A stretch of DNA of 64,000 bases from Girardinichthys multiradiatus (Eukaryota > Chordata > Actinopteri > Cyprinodontiformes > Goodeidae): NCBI RefSeq assembly GCF_021462225.1, contig NC_061805.1, positions 49,948,860 through 50,012,859 of the forward strand, in the 5' to 3' direction. Each line of letters begins with the position of its first letter. Position 1 is the stretch's first letter. Below, piece by piece: positions 10,801 to 28,944 of the stretch. A program made the position numbers and the translations under genes. The notes under the pieces were generated by a model, which saw only the letters and a program-made list of their open reading frames with translations, was not told the DNA's origin and did no database searches.

Positions 10801-10942
10801 CTCATGGTTGAGCCTCTTTTTGCTCTTTTGTACCTGAGTAAACACTGCAGATATTTAGTGCTCTAGAATATTTGAACATTACGTGTCTCGATCCACCCAT
10901 TGTCTACAACCCTTTTATCTCTGCTGGCTCTGCAATTTTCAG

Positions 10943-11566
10943 GACAGGAGTAGTCTCTCTCAGCTGACTTGTGGGTTGCGCTCGTCTACTATGGGGCTAG
11001 CTTGCATTCAGCGACGAGTTTTCACTGTAGCAATCCCTCAGAACCAAAAACACACGGAGAGCTTCGACGGGTGCAGTAATCACATTTACTTAATCCGAAA
11101 CCAAGTTGGAATGTACCAAAATACACCGTGAAAACTAAAAATAAAAATAAAATACATCTGCTTAGGTGCTTTTGTTTGACACAAAACATAGATACATTAC
11201 ATAAGTGCAGACTTCACAAAGTAATACAACTTTAAACATGTACCTCGCTCCGCTGTCCAAGGGATGCAAAATGTTTATGCTGGTAAAGTCCGTGTTGTGC
11301 CGCTATGAAGCCTTGAGCTGTTTTCTGACGAACGTGCCCTACTAGTTCAGAGTCACAAAAATGAAGCACATCCTCCTCTTCCTCTAGTCTGCAGGATAAT
11401 TCAGCCTCAAGTACTGACTGACAGGAGACTAGCAAAACTTTTTTACCTTCTTCCTTTCCGGTTTTTTAAAGTCACAGCTCGTTACAAACTAGGCTACAGC
11501 ATCCTCTGCTGGACATTACTGGTAACAACATAGAATCAGCTTATAAACATAGAATGGGCATTTACA
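10943..11566 (-). repeat. 3' LTR of the BEL/Pao element
   Basis: 624 bp, aligned end to end with 18005-18628. On the minus strand it begins TGTAAATGCCC and ends CTCCTGTC. The start carries the expected TG; the end lacks the usual CA. Confidence 0.93.
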
Positions 11567-11573
11567 CTCCCAC
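11567..11573 (-). promoter_or_regulatory. Polypurine tract of the BEL/Pao element
   Basis: On the minus strand GGTGGGAG lies directly before the TG that opens the 3' LTR, the normal place for the plus-strand primer of reverse transcription. Confidence 0.6.
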
Positions 11574-11711
11574 CAAATCGTGCTTGATGAGAACCCGTTA
11601 ACACTGATTCATGCACGATTTTTGAAGTAGCGAACAAACCAAATGCAGTTAACGTCACACATTAATTTTCAGGAATAGAACATCCGATGTGAGAGTAATA
11701 AACAAAGTCAG

Positions 11712-11999
11712 TTAGTTACTTTCTAAAAGAACTACAAGTTTTTGAACAGGTCGCTCAATTATGTGAGGTTTGTGTGTTGTACCCTGCCTCTTTGTTAGAG
11801 TTCGATCACCAACTTGAAGCTTAACTCTGCGCACCAAACCATCATCTTCTTGTGGCGCTTCAACAACTCGACCCAGCTGCCACTGACTTCTGGGAAGCAT
11901 TTCATCCTTTACAATGACAATGTCATTGATCTCGAGATTCCGACGGGGCAGGTGCCATTTTGTCTTGTAGATATGTTTAGAAGGTACTCCACTTTCCAC
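11712..11999 (-). pseudogene. BEL/Pao integrase C-terminal domain, out of frame with pol
   Basis: An open segment with [27 protein letters not shown] and a VRRVKLQVGDRTL stretch matches the C-terminal domain (DUF5641 type) that ends BEL/Pao integrases. It follows the core after two frame changes, near 12077 and near 11990, so no single protein joins them here. Confidence 0.75.
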
Positions 12000-12066
12000 C
12001 TACTCCAAAATTGTTCAGCTAGATATTGCACTCTGCGCCATCTCTTTCTTGCATACAAGTCCTCCT

Positions 12067-12636
12067 TCACAAACTTTCCAGGGGGAGTGCAACTTTTGAT
12101 TTCATTAAGATGAGGTGATTTGGAGTTAGAGGTTCATGTGATTTAGGGTCATTAATTCCAACAATGCTTAGTGGTCGGCTGTTGATTATAGACATTGCTT
12201 CATAAAACAGTGTTCTCAGAGAAGCATCGTCTAGCCTGCCTTGTGATTGAGCAATGGTGGTGTTGAGAATGTTGCGAATGGTTCGAATCTGTCGTTCCCA
12301 AACCCCTTCAGCATGGCTAGCAGATGGGGCATTAAATACGAATTCACACTGCTTATCTGCAAAAAACGCCTCCAGGGCATTTGTGTCACATTCTTTGAGA
12401 GCCTCCTTCAGCTCATTTGTAGCCCTGATGAAATTTGTACCTTGATCACAGTACACCTTACAGATAGCTCCTCTTAAGCTGATAAAGCATCTGAGGGCGT
12501 TGATGAAAGAGTCTGTGGAGAGGTTCTCTAACATTTCAATGTGGACTGCGCGTGAAGAGAGGCAGGTAAAGAGGAGTCCATACCTTTTTTGCTCTTTGTG
12601 GCCTTGCTTGATTATGAATGGCCCAAAACAGTCCAT
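12067..12636 (-). pseudogene. BEL/Pao integrase core, cut off at both ends
   Basis: This segment carries the integrase catalytic core: first Asp in MDCFGPF, second in YCDQGTNF and Glu in SHAEGVWERQ. It is in the same frame as the upstream pol segment but separated from it by a TGA at about 12674. It ends early because one base appears lost from a C-run near 12077. Alone it lacks the zinc domain and the C-terminal domain. Confidence 0.85.
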
Positions 12637-12669
12637 CCCACAGTAAATGAAAGGATCTGAGACTTCAAC

Positions 12670-15600
12670 TCATTCCTTTGGTAGCTCAGCAATGCGTTGT
12701 TCTTCTGTAGGCCGCCGAAGTTTTCGACACTGCACGCATCTGCCTATTAGCTTTGCGACGTCCTTGCTCCCACCAATCACCCAAAACCCATTTGCTCTGA
12801 TTTCCATGAGCGTCTGGCTTCTGCCTCGATGGCAAATCTTTGAATGAAAGTGAGACAAGATCAGCATTGTGATGTGACGGTCCTTTGGGAGAATAATAGG
12901 GTGTTTAAATCCATGGCAGAGTGTTGATTTTTTTAGTCTTCCACCAACCCGAAGAAGTCCCTGATCCACAATGGGATCCAGTTGAAAGAGGGAACTGGAG
13001 CTTGGGAGGCTACCCTTTGCCTTCAACAGCTCTTGAGGAAAGGCTTGCTGCTGCAGGAGTTTTAGTACTATGTCAGCAGCTCCTTTGCGTTCATCCGCTG
13101 TTACAACATTGCCATATTTGGTTTTCTTTGTCAGTCTTTTTATTCTTGCAGCCACTTTAAGGAGCACTGACCAGCTAGAAAACATTTCGAATCGACTGAG
13201 GATGATGTCTTGTTCGCTTGTTTGAGTTGTCAAGATTTTGACTGATTTAACTTCTGGATCTCCTACCAGCAGCTCTACTGATGGGGTAGCTGAATAGGAA
13301 ATCTCTTGTTCCCAAAGAAACTTTGGGCCAGACAACCAGCATGTTGTCATGATCTCTGATGCACGAAGGCCTCTAGAGGCATGGTCCGCCGGATTCTGAG
13401 CTGTGTCAATGTAGTGCCACTGTTTGGTATCTGTTGTTTCCCTAATCAGCTGTACACGATTTGCAACAAAGACATGGAATCTTCGTGCTTCATTGTTGAT
13501 ATATGCCAAGACTACCTGGGAGTCTGTCCAAAAGAACTCCTCATCAATGTTCATCTCGAGTTCTGATTTTAGCATGACACTCATTTTAGCGGAGATGACT
13601 GCAGCTGATAGTTCCAGTCGCGGGATGCTTGTAACTTTGGTAGGTGCGACTCTAGCTTTAGCCATAACCAGACTACAGTGTAATTTGTTGTCATCGCTTT
13701 TGAACCAAATGTAGGAGCATGCCCCGTAGCCAATGTTACTGGCATCAGAGAAGTGATGCAATTCCACTTTAACAATGTTCTTTAGTTCTGGTGGATGGTA
13801 ACATCTGGGTACGACAACTGATTTGAGCTTTTCCAAACCATTTTTCCAGTCCTCCCACCTTGAGCACAGATTGTCAGGGATGGGATCATCCCATCCGGTC
13901 CCTCTACGGCAGAGCTCCTGTACTATACTTTTGCCACTTAAAGTGAAAGGAGCTACAAACCCTAATGGGTCATACAAGGATGAAATCACTGATAGTATGC
14001 CCCGACGAGTAGGAGGCTGGTTCTTTGTGTTTACATTGAAATTGAAAGTGTCATTTTTGATTGACCACTGGATTCCAAGCACATGACCTTCATATATAGT
14101 ATCAGGTTTGAGGTTGAGTGACTCTGTCGCAGTGGCTCTTTCTGAGGGTGCAAGAGGAGACAAAGCATCACTTTGGTTAGAATTGAACTTGTGCAGACGT
14201 AAACCTCCACATTTGCAAAGGGCTTGTGTTTCAGTGATGAGCTCTTGAGCCTCTTTGACTGATGGGACACTTATCAGCCCATCATCTACGTAAAAGCTCC
14301 TTTCCACAAAGTCTGAGGCCTTCGGGTAGTCAGATCTGTGCTGTTGGGCTAAGTACTTAAGGCCAAAATTAGCACATCCAGGAGAAGATCCAGCACCAAA
14401 CAAATGTACAGCCATCCTGTACTCTTTGGGCTCTGTGTCTAATTGTCCATCCGGCCACCATAGAAATCGTAAGTAGTTACGCATCTCGGGGCAAACGAAG
14501 AACTGATGGAACATTCTTTCGATGTCACAGGTGATAGCCACATTCTCCCTTCTGAAACGACAGAGCACTCCCACCAATGAGTTAATCATATCAGGTCCTG
14601 TGAGAAGAGTATCGTTCAGTGAGACACCGAGAAACTTGGCAGAACAATCAAAGACAACTCTTAACTTTGTTGGCTTTTTGGGGTGGTACACCCCATGATG
14701 TGGTATGTACCATGCAATCTCATCAGTCACAGGAGGGGCTAGTTCTGCATCACCACTGCTGACAATGTCTCTCATAAAGGCACTGTAATGCTCATGATAC
14801 TGTTTGTCAGCCTTTAGCTTTTTCTTTAGGTGTTGCAGTCGAACCGTAGCTAGCCTCTTATTGTTGGGAAGGGCTGGTGACTTATTATCCTTGAAGGGAA
14901 GGGGCATCTGGTGGTGTCCATCGTCTCTTTGCTTTATTGTGTCACTGAGGAGCTGTAAAAAATAAACATCATCCTGAGATACGTACTTATCTTCATAGTT
15001 TCTCTCATTGAAGTCTAACTCTAAGACCTTTAACACATCAGCAGCTGAGGGAGTGGGCATTTCTTTAACTATTATTCGGTGCACATAACTCTGATTTCCC
15101 CCTCTGTCTAAGTGGGGATTGCCAGACCCAATGATGCTCCAACCGAGTATGGTTCTTTGTGCAAAGGGCTCGGTCAGTTGTCCTATAACAACTTCTAGGG
15201 GAGCTAGTGCTGATGGACAGTCATACCCGATTAGCAACCCCACTTCACAATCTTGTAGTGGCTGTAACTGGTTGGCTATACTTTTAAGGTGTGGCCACTG
15301 AAGTGCAGTTTCTCTAGTCGGAATATGGGACTTGTCAACTGGGATAAAGTCACGAGAGTAGGCTTGCTTTATTCTGACATGGGTGTCAGAGTTGAAGCTG
15401 CGCACCTGCAGGTTGCTAGCAAGTTTACTTGCCACAACTGTCTCAGCAGAGGTCATTGTGCTAAGCTTTAACTGCACTGGTTGATTATCCACATTCAACT
15501 CGGACGCTAAATCTCCTAAAATAAAGGAAGAGTCACTCTGGGTGTCGAGCAGAGCATATGTGAGTATTTCTTTCTTTGGTTCAGATGCAGCTGACACAAA

Positions 15601-16158
15601 AACCTGTACGATGCTGGATGTGGCAGATGTCTTTCTTGTGAGTAGATGGGTCATGACTTTATGCTCTTCCTTGTTTGCACTCTCAGCTGGGGAACTAAAG
15701 TCCTCAGTTCTCCTTTTTTCTGGTTCCTTTGCTCTGTGTATGTGCAGACAGGTAGGGTGACGTCGACTGCACTCACTGCAGGAGTGACGTCCTTTGCATT
15801 CTTTAGATACATGGCCTTTTCTCAAACATCCAAAGCAGAGGTAATTTTCACGAATGAAAACTTTCCTTTCATCAATGGGTTTTGCTGCAAAGGTGGAACA
15901 CTTGGTTATGCCATGTGATTCATCCTTGCAAAACAAACAAGGGGGTTTAGGTTTAGGAATGACCACTATAGGTAAGGGAGACTTTTTCTGGACAGTTGTG
16001 CTAAGTGCTTTAGCTCTTTTAATGTGTCTCTCATCTGTTTTTTCACTCATGAGGAACGGTGAGGCAACAGGGTTACATGCAACTTTAGCTTCCTTTTCTA
16101 TGAACTGCGTGAAGTGAGCAAAGATGGGATACTCCTGGTGTTTGTCTAACTCCTCCAC
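12670..16158 (-). pseudogene. BEL/Pao pol segment (knuckles, protease, RT, RNase H, integrase zinc domain)
   Basis: A long open segment of 1162 codons. In order it has CCHC knuckles at about residues 74-121 (CLFCKDESHGITKC, CFGCLRKGHVSKEC), a pepsin-like protease site at about 205 (LLDTQSDSS, DTQ in place of DTG, usual in this family), reverse transcriptase with FYVDDGL at about 622, RNase H with FSDAS at about 800, and an HHCC integrase zinc domain at about 1100-1150. It probably does not begin at its first Met: similarity to the family runs on upstream toward gag in this frame, so the segment was split from gag by the frameshift near 16484. It ends at a premature TGA before the integrase core. 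Confidence 0.9.
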
Positions 16159-16454
16159 AACAATGCGACTCCATCTCTGTGTTATCCAATCAGGCAGTTT
16201 TTTGAGAAGCTTGTGATTTTCCTCACAATCGTTGAGGATATCCAGACCTTTGACTTGGGAAATAGCCTCTGCACAACCTTGGCGAAAGTCTGCAAACTCC
16301 CTCAGTGCTAGGGGGTCATTAGCAGGTATCTTGGGCCATTTTGCAAGCTTGGTTCTAAAGGCTCTTTGGGCAATAAATGGGCTGCCATACCTGTCTTTCA
16401 GAACACTCCAGATGCCCTGGTACGCCTGTTCAGTGTTCTGATAAAAATATCCCT

Positions 16455-17699
16455 CTACGGCCTTTCGTGCTTCACCTGTGCAAGATAACTCTTTAGATAC
16501 AATATCTTCTCACATACAGGTAAGGGTTTGTTGCCAATTAGTGCCATAAAGGATACTTTCCAGTCAACAAACTTTAGGGGGTCACCACTAAAGATACCTG
16601 GCTCAGGTGCAGGAAGTCGGTTTAGGGTAAGGGAATTGGCGAGAGCTTCAGCTAAGCTAAGTTCTTCTCGTTCTGCACTGGTGTGGTGATGCTTAAATGA
16701 CGCAGCCAGAGGATTTAAGGAGGACTGTCGTTCTCTGACAGGATCCTTTAAAGTGGTTTCAAAGTTATGACAGGATGCTACATCATGGCTTTCAAGGTTG
16801 TTTAACAAGCTTAGGGCTCTAACGTGTGCCGCTGCTATTTTTACTTCACTTTCTGCCCTTAACTGCTGTAGTTTATTTTTTTCCTGGTCAAGCCTTGCCT
16901 TTGTTTCCACTTCTTCTTGTTTTAACTTTGCCAATGCCTCGTTTTCCTTTAATTTCCATTCATTCTCCATTTGGTTGACTTTAGTTTGCTGTGCAAGTAT
17001 TTCCTGTGTGGCCTTTGCTTGTTCTATTTTGGCTGCGAATTCAGCTTCTGCCTCGCGACTGCTTGTAGAATCTGCCTTTGAACGTGCAACTGAACCATCT
17101 TGGAACGATGTTTCAGTTTTTGTATCACCGAACACAGAGCCATAGTCATTTTTGTTTAGCATCACCCTTACCCTTTCCTTTTCAAGACAATCATTAAAAG
17201 GCTGATCACTGTTTTCTTGTCGTTTTGCAATGATCTCACAAATGTCTGTTGTAAGCACAGCACAAGCATCCATTTTTTTGACTATGTCTGGGGTCATGTT
17301 TTGGTTGCGGCGAATGGGCTCGTAATGTTGTTGTACAACTGCATGCTTGTCCCTTATGTCATGGCTGACACTGTTTAAGTTTTCAGGTAAGCAGAAAGCC
17401 TTCAGTTTTGTTCTGATTTCTTTAGCTATCTCCTTCCAAGAATTATATGCTCTCTTAGATGCTCTTTCATTTTTCTCTGCATCCTGTTCGTGCATTTCTT
17501 TGCCCTTTTCAGTCATGCGTCTTTCACGATTGCTGGATCTCACTTCTTGCTGCTCTACATTATCGGGTTCTTCAGCAGAACGCAAATTTTTTTTTTCTTT
17601 AATATGTGTTTGCGCTTTGTAGAAATGTCTGGAGTTAAATTTGAATAAGTGTTGCTTTAACTTTAAGATGGTTTGCGAAACAACTCTCAGATCAGACAT
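16455..17699 (-). pseudogene. BEL/Pao gag segment
   Basis: 414 codons from the Met at 17699. The first 300 residues are charged and Glu/Lys/Gln-rich, with likely coiled coil around 215-300. The end carries the DUF1759-type capsid-like region typical of BEL/Pao (PGIFSGDPLKFVDWKVSF). The frame is lost near 16484, apparently through two extra bases, and stops at 16455. The rest of the capsid-like region is readable in another frame at about 16160-16480. Confidence 0.85.
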
Positions 17700-18004
17700 T
17701 TAAACCATGTAGATACACAAGTTGCAACCACATATATACCAAATATCTCTGTAAATACTGCTGATATACCATAAGTTACTCTGAAAGATACACAACCCGT
17801 ACAATTAAAATAATAAATAATGCACACACTGTAGCTTTAAAATATTAAACTGCAACTGCATTTAAAGCATAAAATGCTAAATTAGTGAGCGGGTAATTAA
17901 TCCTTTTATCAGCAAAGTCCTTACTGAGTACAATACCTGAACCCTTTTGATTCACCAAGTCAGAGTTCAATATGAAAAGCAGTGATGAAGTATCAATGAT
18001 TCTT

Positions 18005-18628
18005 GACAGGAGTAGTCTCTCTCGGCTGACTTGTGGGTTGCGCTCGTCTACTATGGGGCTAGCTTGCATTCAGCGACGAGTTTTCACTGTAGCAATCCCT
18101 CAGAACCAAAAACACACGGAGAGCTTCGACGGGTGCAGTAATCACATTTACTTAATCCGAAACCAAGTTGGAATGTACCAAAATACACCGTGAAAACTAA
18201 AAATAAAAATAAAATACATCTGCTTAGGTGCTTTTGTTTGACACAAAACATAGATACATTACATAAGTGCAGACTTCACAAAGTAATACAACTTTAAACA
18301 TGTACCTCGCTCCGCTGTCCAAGGGATGCAAAATGTTTATGCTAGTAAAGTCCGTGTTGTGCCGCTATGAAGCCTTGAGCTGTTTTCTGACGAACGTGCC
18401 CTACTAGTTCAGAGTCACAAAAATGAAGCACATCCTCCTCTTCCTCTAGTCTGCAGGATAATTCAGTCTCAAGTACTGACTGACAGGAGACTAGCAAAAC
18501 TTTTTTACCTTCTTCCTTTCCGGTTTTTTAAAGTCACAGCTCGTTACGAACTAGGCTACAGCATCCTCTGCTGGACATTACTGGTAACAACATAGAATCA
18601 GCTTATAAACATAGAATGGGCATTTACA
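18005..18628 (-). repeat. 5' LTR of the BEL/Pao element
   Basis: 624 bp, over 99 percent identical to 10943-11566. On the minus strand it holds the promoter and start of the element transcript. I saw no standard TGG-starting primer-binding site directly after it; a TTGGTGAATC about 50 bp inside is the nearest candidate. Confidence 0.93.
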
Positions 18629-20330
18629 TATGTAATATTAATACTTTAATATTTTATTGAATAATATTTTGATCTGTTAAGGATTGTCCTGTGAATACCA
18701 GCCCCAATAAGGCGATGGTATTAGGACAAAATAGAAAGGTGTGAGACGAGCTCTGACATTATTGAACAGCATAAACTCTGCACATATATGGAATAAATTC
18801 ACACCATTTCTTAAAATACAAGAATTTATTAACAAAAATAAGTCAACTCAAAGTCAAACATATTTCAGTCAACAAACTCTTTACTATGCTAAAACAATCC
18901 AACTAAACTACCAAGCAGAATTAAAGAATAACAAAGACTAATGGGCTATGTACAATATAAACAAGTTGATTAAAGATGATTAGAAATTATGACTAAAAGA
19001 GTGATGCAACATTACCATGCAATGTTTATGTTTGAGAACCAAGGATTATCTTGAAGAATCTGGAAGTGAAGTTAAGTTCGTCTTGGAACCAACTTAGACA
19101 ATAATCAGCAACGTTTAGACAATCATTCACAATGTAAGATCAGATAAAATATTATTTTAATAAAATAATATTTTAAATAATGATCTGCTGAATAAAACCA
19201 ACCTTCTGGATGACTAATTCTCAACAGGGTTTCATTAGCTGCCTTTATTTATTAAAATAATATTTAAAGAAATATTATTAAGGAAATAGTCAAATATTTA
19301 AGGAAATATTTTGGAAAAGAGACAAATCTTTCTGGGTAAATGATCTTTAGTAGCAAGCATGTGTTCTTAGCTGTTAGCAGTTAAAGCTAACAAAAGAAGT
19401 TGATAGCTTAGCACCAGAATCAAACACACACCTTTAAAATACCAGGGTTAATAAAAGAGTTAAAATGCATGAGTGCAGATGGCGCGTTATGGCCGATCTT
19501 CTGTGTTTAAAATCACCATTTAAATAAAGTTTGTCTTAACTTTAAAAACACACAAACACAGAACACAAAGCTGAGCACATGTGCTGCAGATAGCCTGCTA
19601 GCACTAAGATAGCTGAGTTTAACACAAACAAAACCAAGCTTCATAAACTGACAAACGTTTAGATCATTTCATCCTAAATCACTTCTCTCTGCCCAAACCC
19701 TAACCTCATATGAACCGTGCTGAGGAGGAGTTGTCCGGGCAACAACGAAGTTTGAAGAAAGCTCTGTGAATAAAGGGTTAGCTTCCAGTTAACCTCCGGA
19801 GCAGTGGCTGGGCGGCTCGCTCTGTCAGCTGACTACACTGCACGTTAACTGCTGTAACCATGGTGATGCGGTGCCGTCGTCCTCCTTTCAGATCGGGAAA
19901 CTGCTCCACTAGGCGTCGTAGAGACGACATCTCTGCAGGGAACTCTGGGAACAGTTTTCTCTCAGAGAGAAAGTCAAGTAACGCTTGCACCTTAATCACC
20001 CGTTCATGAATGAATTTATCAGATACACAGACAGTAATTCATTCGTACTTAACTTTGTGCATATGATCGCGTGATCTTATGACACCCTTGGATCCAGTTT
20101 GAAGAGTTTATGTTTGTTTGCCAGCAAAGAGACATTAGCGCGCTGTGTTTCTCCTGTCCAGTCCCGCTGGGGAGCAGTGGAAGAGATTGGACCATTGGAA
20201 AGGTGGGGGTTTTATACGGCCAGTGGCATCATGGGAAGTCCGCTGTTACCCCCCTTTTCCAAATGTGCTGGAAGTAGTTCCAGAAAAGTCTGTACCGCAT
20301 CTTGATGTTTTAATCCATGCCTGTGAGTCC
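18629..20330. other. Unassigned block, possibly an old retroelement LTR or repeat
   Basis: From about 18670 ('ccagccccaataagg') to about 20260 the sequence looks like repeat material rather than unique intergenic DNA. It has long AT-rich stretches, then a GC-richer end at 19680-20260. A TATAAAA reads on the minus strand near 20210-20216, which might be an LTR or repeat promoter. A 73-codon minus frame at 19778-19999 has no recognised domain. No second copy or TIR was found in the window, so the nature is open. Confidence 0.3.
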
Positions 20331-21011
20331 CAACAATCCAAAGAGCCATTTTTACCCTCAGTCCAGCTAAATAAAACTTGTTTAGAGTTGCTAATGTTAC
20401 CTGACCTTTGAAAAAAGACAACTTGTAATTTTTGATAAATAATTACTGTAAGAAATTTGCTGTGATATTTAGAGAATGACAATTTTATTTTACATTTTCC
20501 TAGTTTTATAATAAAGAAAATCATAAAACATTTGCAAAAAAGACCACAAGTCCATTTTCTTCTATAGGATGTTGATATCTCTTGGAAAATTATGTAAAAA
20601 TCACATAGTTTCCAATCTAATGACAAGAATAATAAAAACATATTACTGGTCATTTTTGTGTCATTCTGTTGTGCAAATAACAAGAATTATTAATAATGAT
20701 AATTAGGAGCCATTGTGGATGGTTGAAAGAGCCAGTTGGAGATGCAGGTTTTATTAGGTGTATCTGTGGATATATTTGACATGGAAGAAAAGGGAACCAC
20801 TCGCTCAGAGTTGGATAATTAGATTAAACAGTTGATTGGACCATGAGAAACAACATTAATTACACAGGAGAAGAGATCTACCGCACCACATTTAGTGACT
20901 GGCTAATTTCCAACTGAATAACTAATGAGATTTTAAAACAAGCCTAATCATGTGAAGGGGTCTGCTTTTTTGGTATTTAAAAACTGATTTTCCTTTTTCT
21001 CTCCCCTCCAG
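20331..21011. other. Upstream flank or intron of sh2d3c
   Basis: No exon recognised. It ends in a pyrimidine tract and CCTCCAG, the acceptor of the first recognised sh2d3c exon. Confidence 0.4.
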
Positions 21012-26793
<5,782 letters not shown>

Positions 26794-27640
26794 TCCCAGA
26801 TGTGCTTTTACAGACTTTGTTTGACCGTGAACTACACCCCGATCTTCAAGTGATGGATTCTCTTGCTTCTGTATGAGACTGATATCAGTTCAACTCACCT
26901 TAAATGTAACAGATCCTAATGTCAGAAGGAAGGAAAGTGTGAATGCATGATAACAATAACTTTATTAACTGTTCAAAGCACAAATTATTTTTATCTTGAT
27001 AGAATTTTTTATTGAAAGGGAATATAATGTGAAATATGTTTGTTTTCTTTATTGTTGTCTAACATATATTTGGGTTTTAACAGTAAATCCTTGAAAAACC
27101 CCAACTGAGACACTCATGGTTTCATGGTGCCATGGCTGTGATGTGTAAGGGAAAACTGAACAGAGCAGTTTGCATCCTTTTATCTTCCCTCAGCCACAGA
27201 GAAAAAAATGTGGTCCAGTACCAGGTTCTGCTAGCACTACTGGAAGCTAATGAGGTGCGTTTTAATGAAACTGATAACTGAGAAGAAACTGACCCTTTAC
27301 CTGCAGGTTAACATGTAGAAATTCTTCATCTGCCTAAAAGCTGGATCTTCATTGAACGTCACAAACAATAACAATAATGTTTCTTCAGTTTTATTTTTCC
27401 CATCTTCACCTGCTAATTTTATTCATAAATAGTGAATATAATCTGGTAAATCTATTAAAGTAGTGTCCGTTTGAGGGAACAGCTTCTGACAGCAATAATT
27501 CAAATGTACAGAGAATCCCTTTGATCTTACACTTTATTGACATCTAATATTTATCTGTATAGTGTTATAACTGTGAATAAATAATGTGTTCCTCTCTGAA
27601 AATTCACTTCATTGAATAAAACCTTTCCCTGTATGATTCG
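26794..27640 (+). other. Probable sh2d3c 3' untranslated region
   Basis: Follows the stop codon. No coding frame is apparent. An AATAAA lies at 27615-27620 and another near 27575, either of which could end the transcript. Confidence 0.45.
27615..27620 (+). promoter_or_regulatory. Candidate polyadenylation signal for sh2d3c
   Basis: AATAAA about 820 bases after the stop codon. Downstream sequence is T-rich, as expected. Inferred from motif only. Confidence 0.4.
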
Positions 27641-28928
27641 TCTTTCTGCAACATTATTATGAAATGTGAAGAAGTTATTTTGACACCAAATGCTGCTGCA
27701 AAAGTAATTTATTTCAAGGATCACTGTGTGCGTTGCTCTGAAATTATGTCAATTTACAAAAAGATGAGAATAGATTTGTCTTGTTTGCTTTTGCAGGAGT
27801 TCAGAAAAATCAACAGCACCGTAGTTTGAAAATAGCGCCCTCTACTGTTTAAAAGATATTCTTTATCATGACACCGTCTGCTGTATATATTTTATTTTGA
27901 TACAGTAATAAAATGCATAATAGTCATACATTTGAAAGTCTTTGTTTAAATTTTGAGTGAATTAGAAATGTTAAAAAAATAAATGACACATGTTTTGCTA
28001 ATAGAAGCACATGATTTTAATTTTAAAGGTAAGGTAAGGTAAGTTTATTTATATTATAACGCTTTTCAGTAACGAGACACTCAAAGCGCTGTACATACAA
28101 TTACAATACAATCACAAAGAACACAGAAAAACAAATCAAATGCTAAGAAATCTAAAAATTTATGAATCCTTCTGAGAAATCTAAAAATCTCTGGTCAATA
28201 TTACAATGATACAGATAACATTAATAATCCTTTGGGTTTTACTGGTAAGAGCTGGTTCTAAACCAACCTTTCTAAAGAGGTAATTATATCATTAAGTCCT
28301 CTATGTAGGGGAAAGCATCTTGTGCTAAGAAGTCTCATCATTCCACTGAATTCTAACTAGTGAAGCTGAGTCACTGGTACAAAACAGCTTTAATCCACAT
28401 TTTCAGGTGCTAATAATATATTGCTTTTACTGTTGCTGAAGTTGAACTAAGTAATCTAATTAAGAAACCTGGGTCATTGGTGTAAGAGCAGCTAAAGTCC
28501 AAGTTACTAATAATGTTTGGTTTTCGCTGGTAAAATCTATGAAACGTAATGAAATCACACATTTAAGTAAAGTAAGATAGGAGGGGAAAAAATCATATTT
28601 CAGACTCTATTCTTAGCAGAATAGAGCCTGAAATAGTACAAAAAACTTCAGCAGGGGTAAGCAACACACACATAAGTAAAGATTCAGCAAGGGTATGGTG
28701 GAATCTTGAGGGTGTGAAAATATATAAGTCTGAGTGTGTTTGCAAGAATTAGATTATCAACACTGATAGAAGCGCCATTGTCCTTGAGAAGAGAGGTGGA
28801 AGTTTTATCAATCGGCTGCATAGTCCTATCAGCACACAGCTGGTAGGGGAGTGCTGGGGAAGAGTGTCGTGTTCATATAACATCCAGGAGATATTTTGTC
28901 GATAGCCAGTTAGCAGAAGTTGCCAAGA
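27641..28928. other. Intergenic with a worn interspersed repeat
   Basis: From about 28028 'gtaaggtaagtttatttata' through 'caaagcgctgtacat' matches a widespread fish repeat motif ('tttatttatatagcgc ... caaagcgctttaca'). The remainder to 28928 is AT-rich and without a recognised gene. Confidence 0.4.
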
Positions 28929-28944
28929 CCACATTGGGGCGCCA
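28929..28944 (-). other. Retroviral-type primer-binding-site-like motif
   Basis: On the minus strand TGGCGCCCCAATGTGG is close to the 3'-end complement of tRNA-Lys used as primer-binding site by several retroviruses and foamy-like elements. An AATAAA on the same strand lies about 65 bases upstream (near 29008). Together they suggest the right edge of an LTR, but no second LTR, gag or pol was found and the LTR does not end in CA. Confidence 0.3.

Larger units (their letters stand above)
10943..18628 (-). mobile_element. BEL/Pao LTR retrotransposon, 7686 bp, coding frame broken
   Basis: Two 624-bp LTRs (10943-11566 and 18005-18628) enclose gag and pol on the minus strand. The order (gag, CCHC knuckles, aspartic protease with DTQ, RT with YVDD, RNase H, HHCC/DDE integrase, integrase C-terminal domain) and the fused gag-pol layout are those of BEL/Pao elements. 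The LTRs differ at about four positions (10968-class A/G, G/A near 11282/18344, C/T near 11406/18468, A/G near 11487/18549), roughly 0.6 percent. That implies a recent insertion, yet the frame has at least four lesions, near 16484, 12674, 12077 and 11990. No target-site duplication was found. The lesions are described only. Confidence 0.93.
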
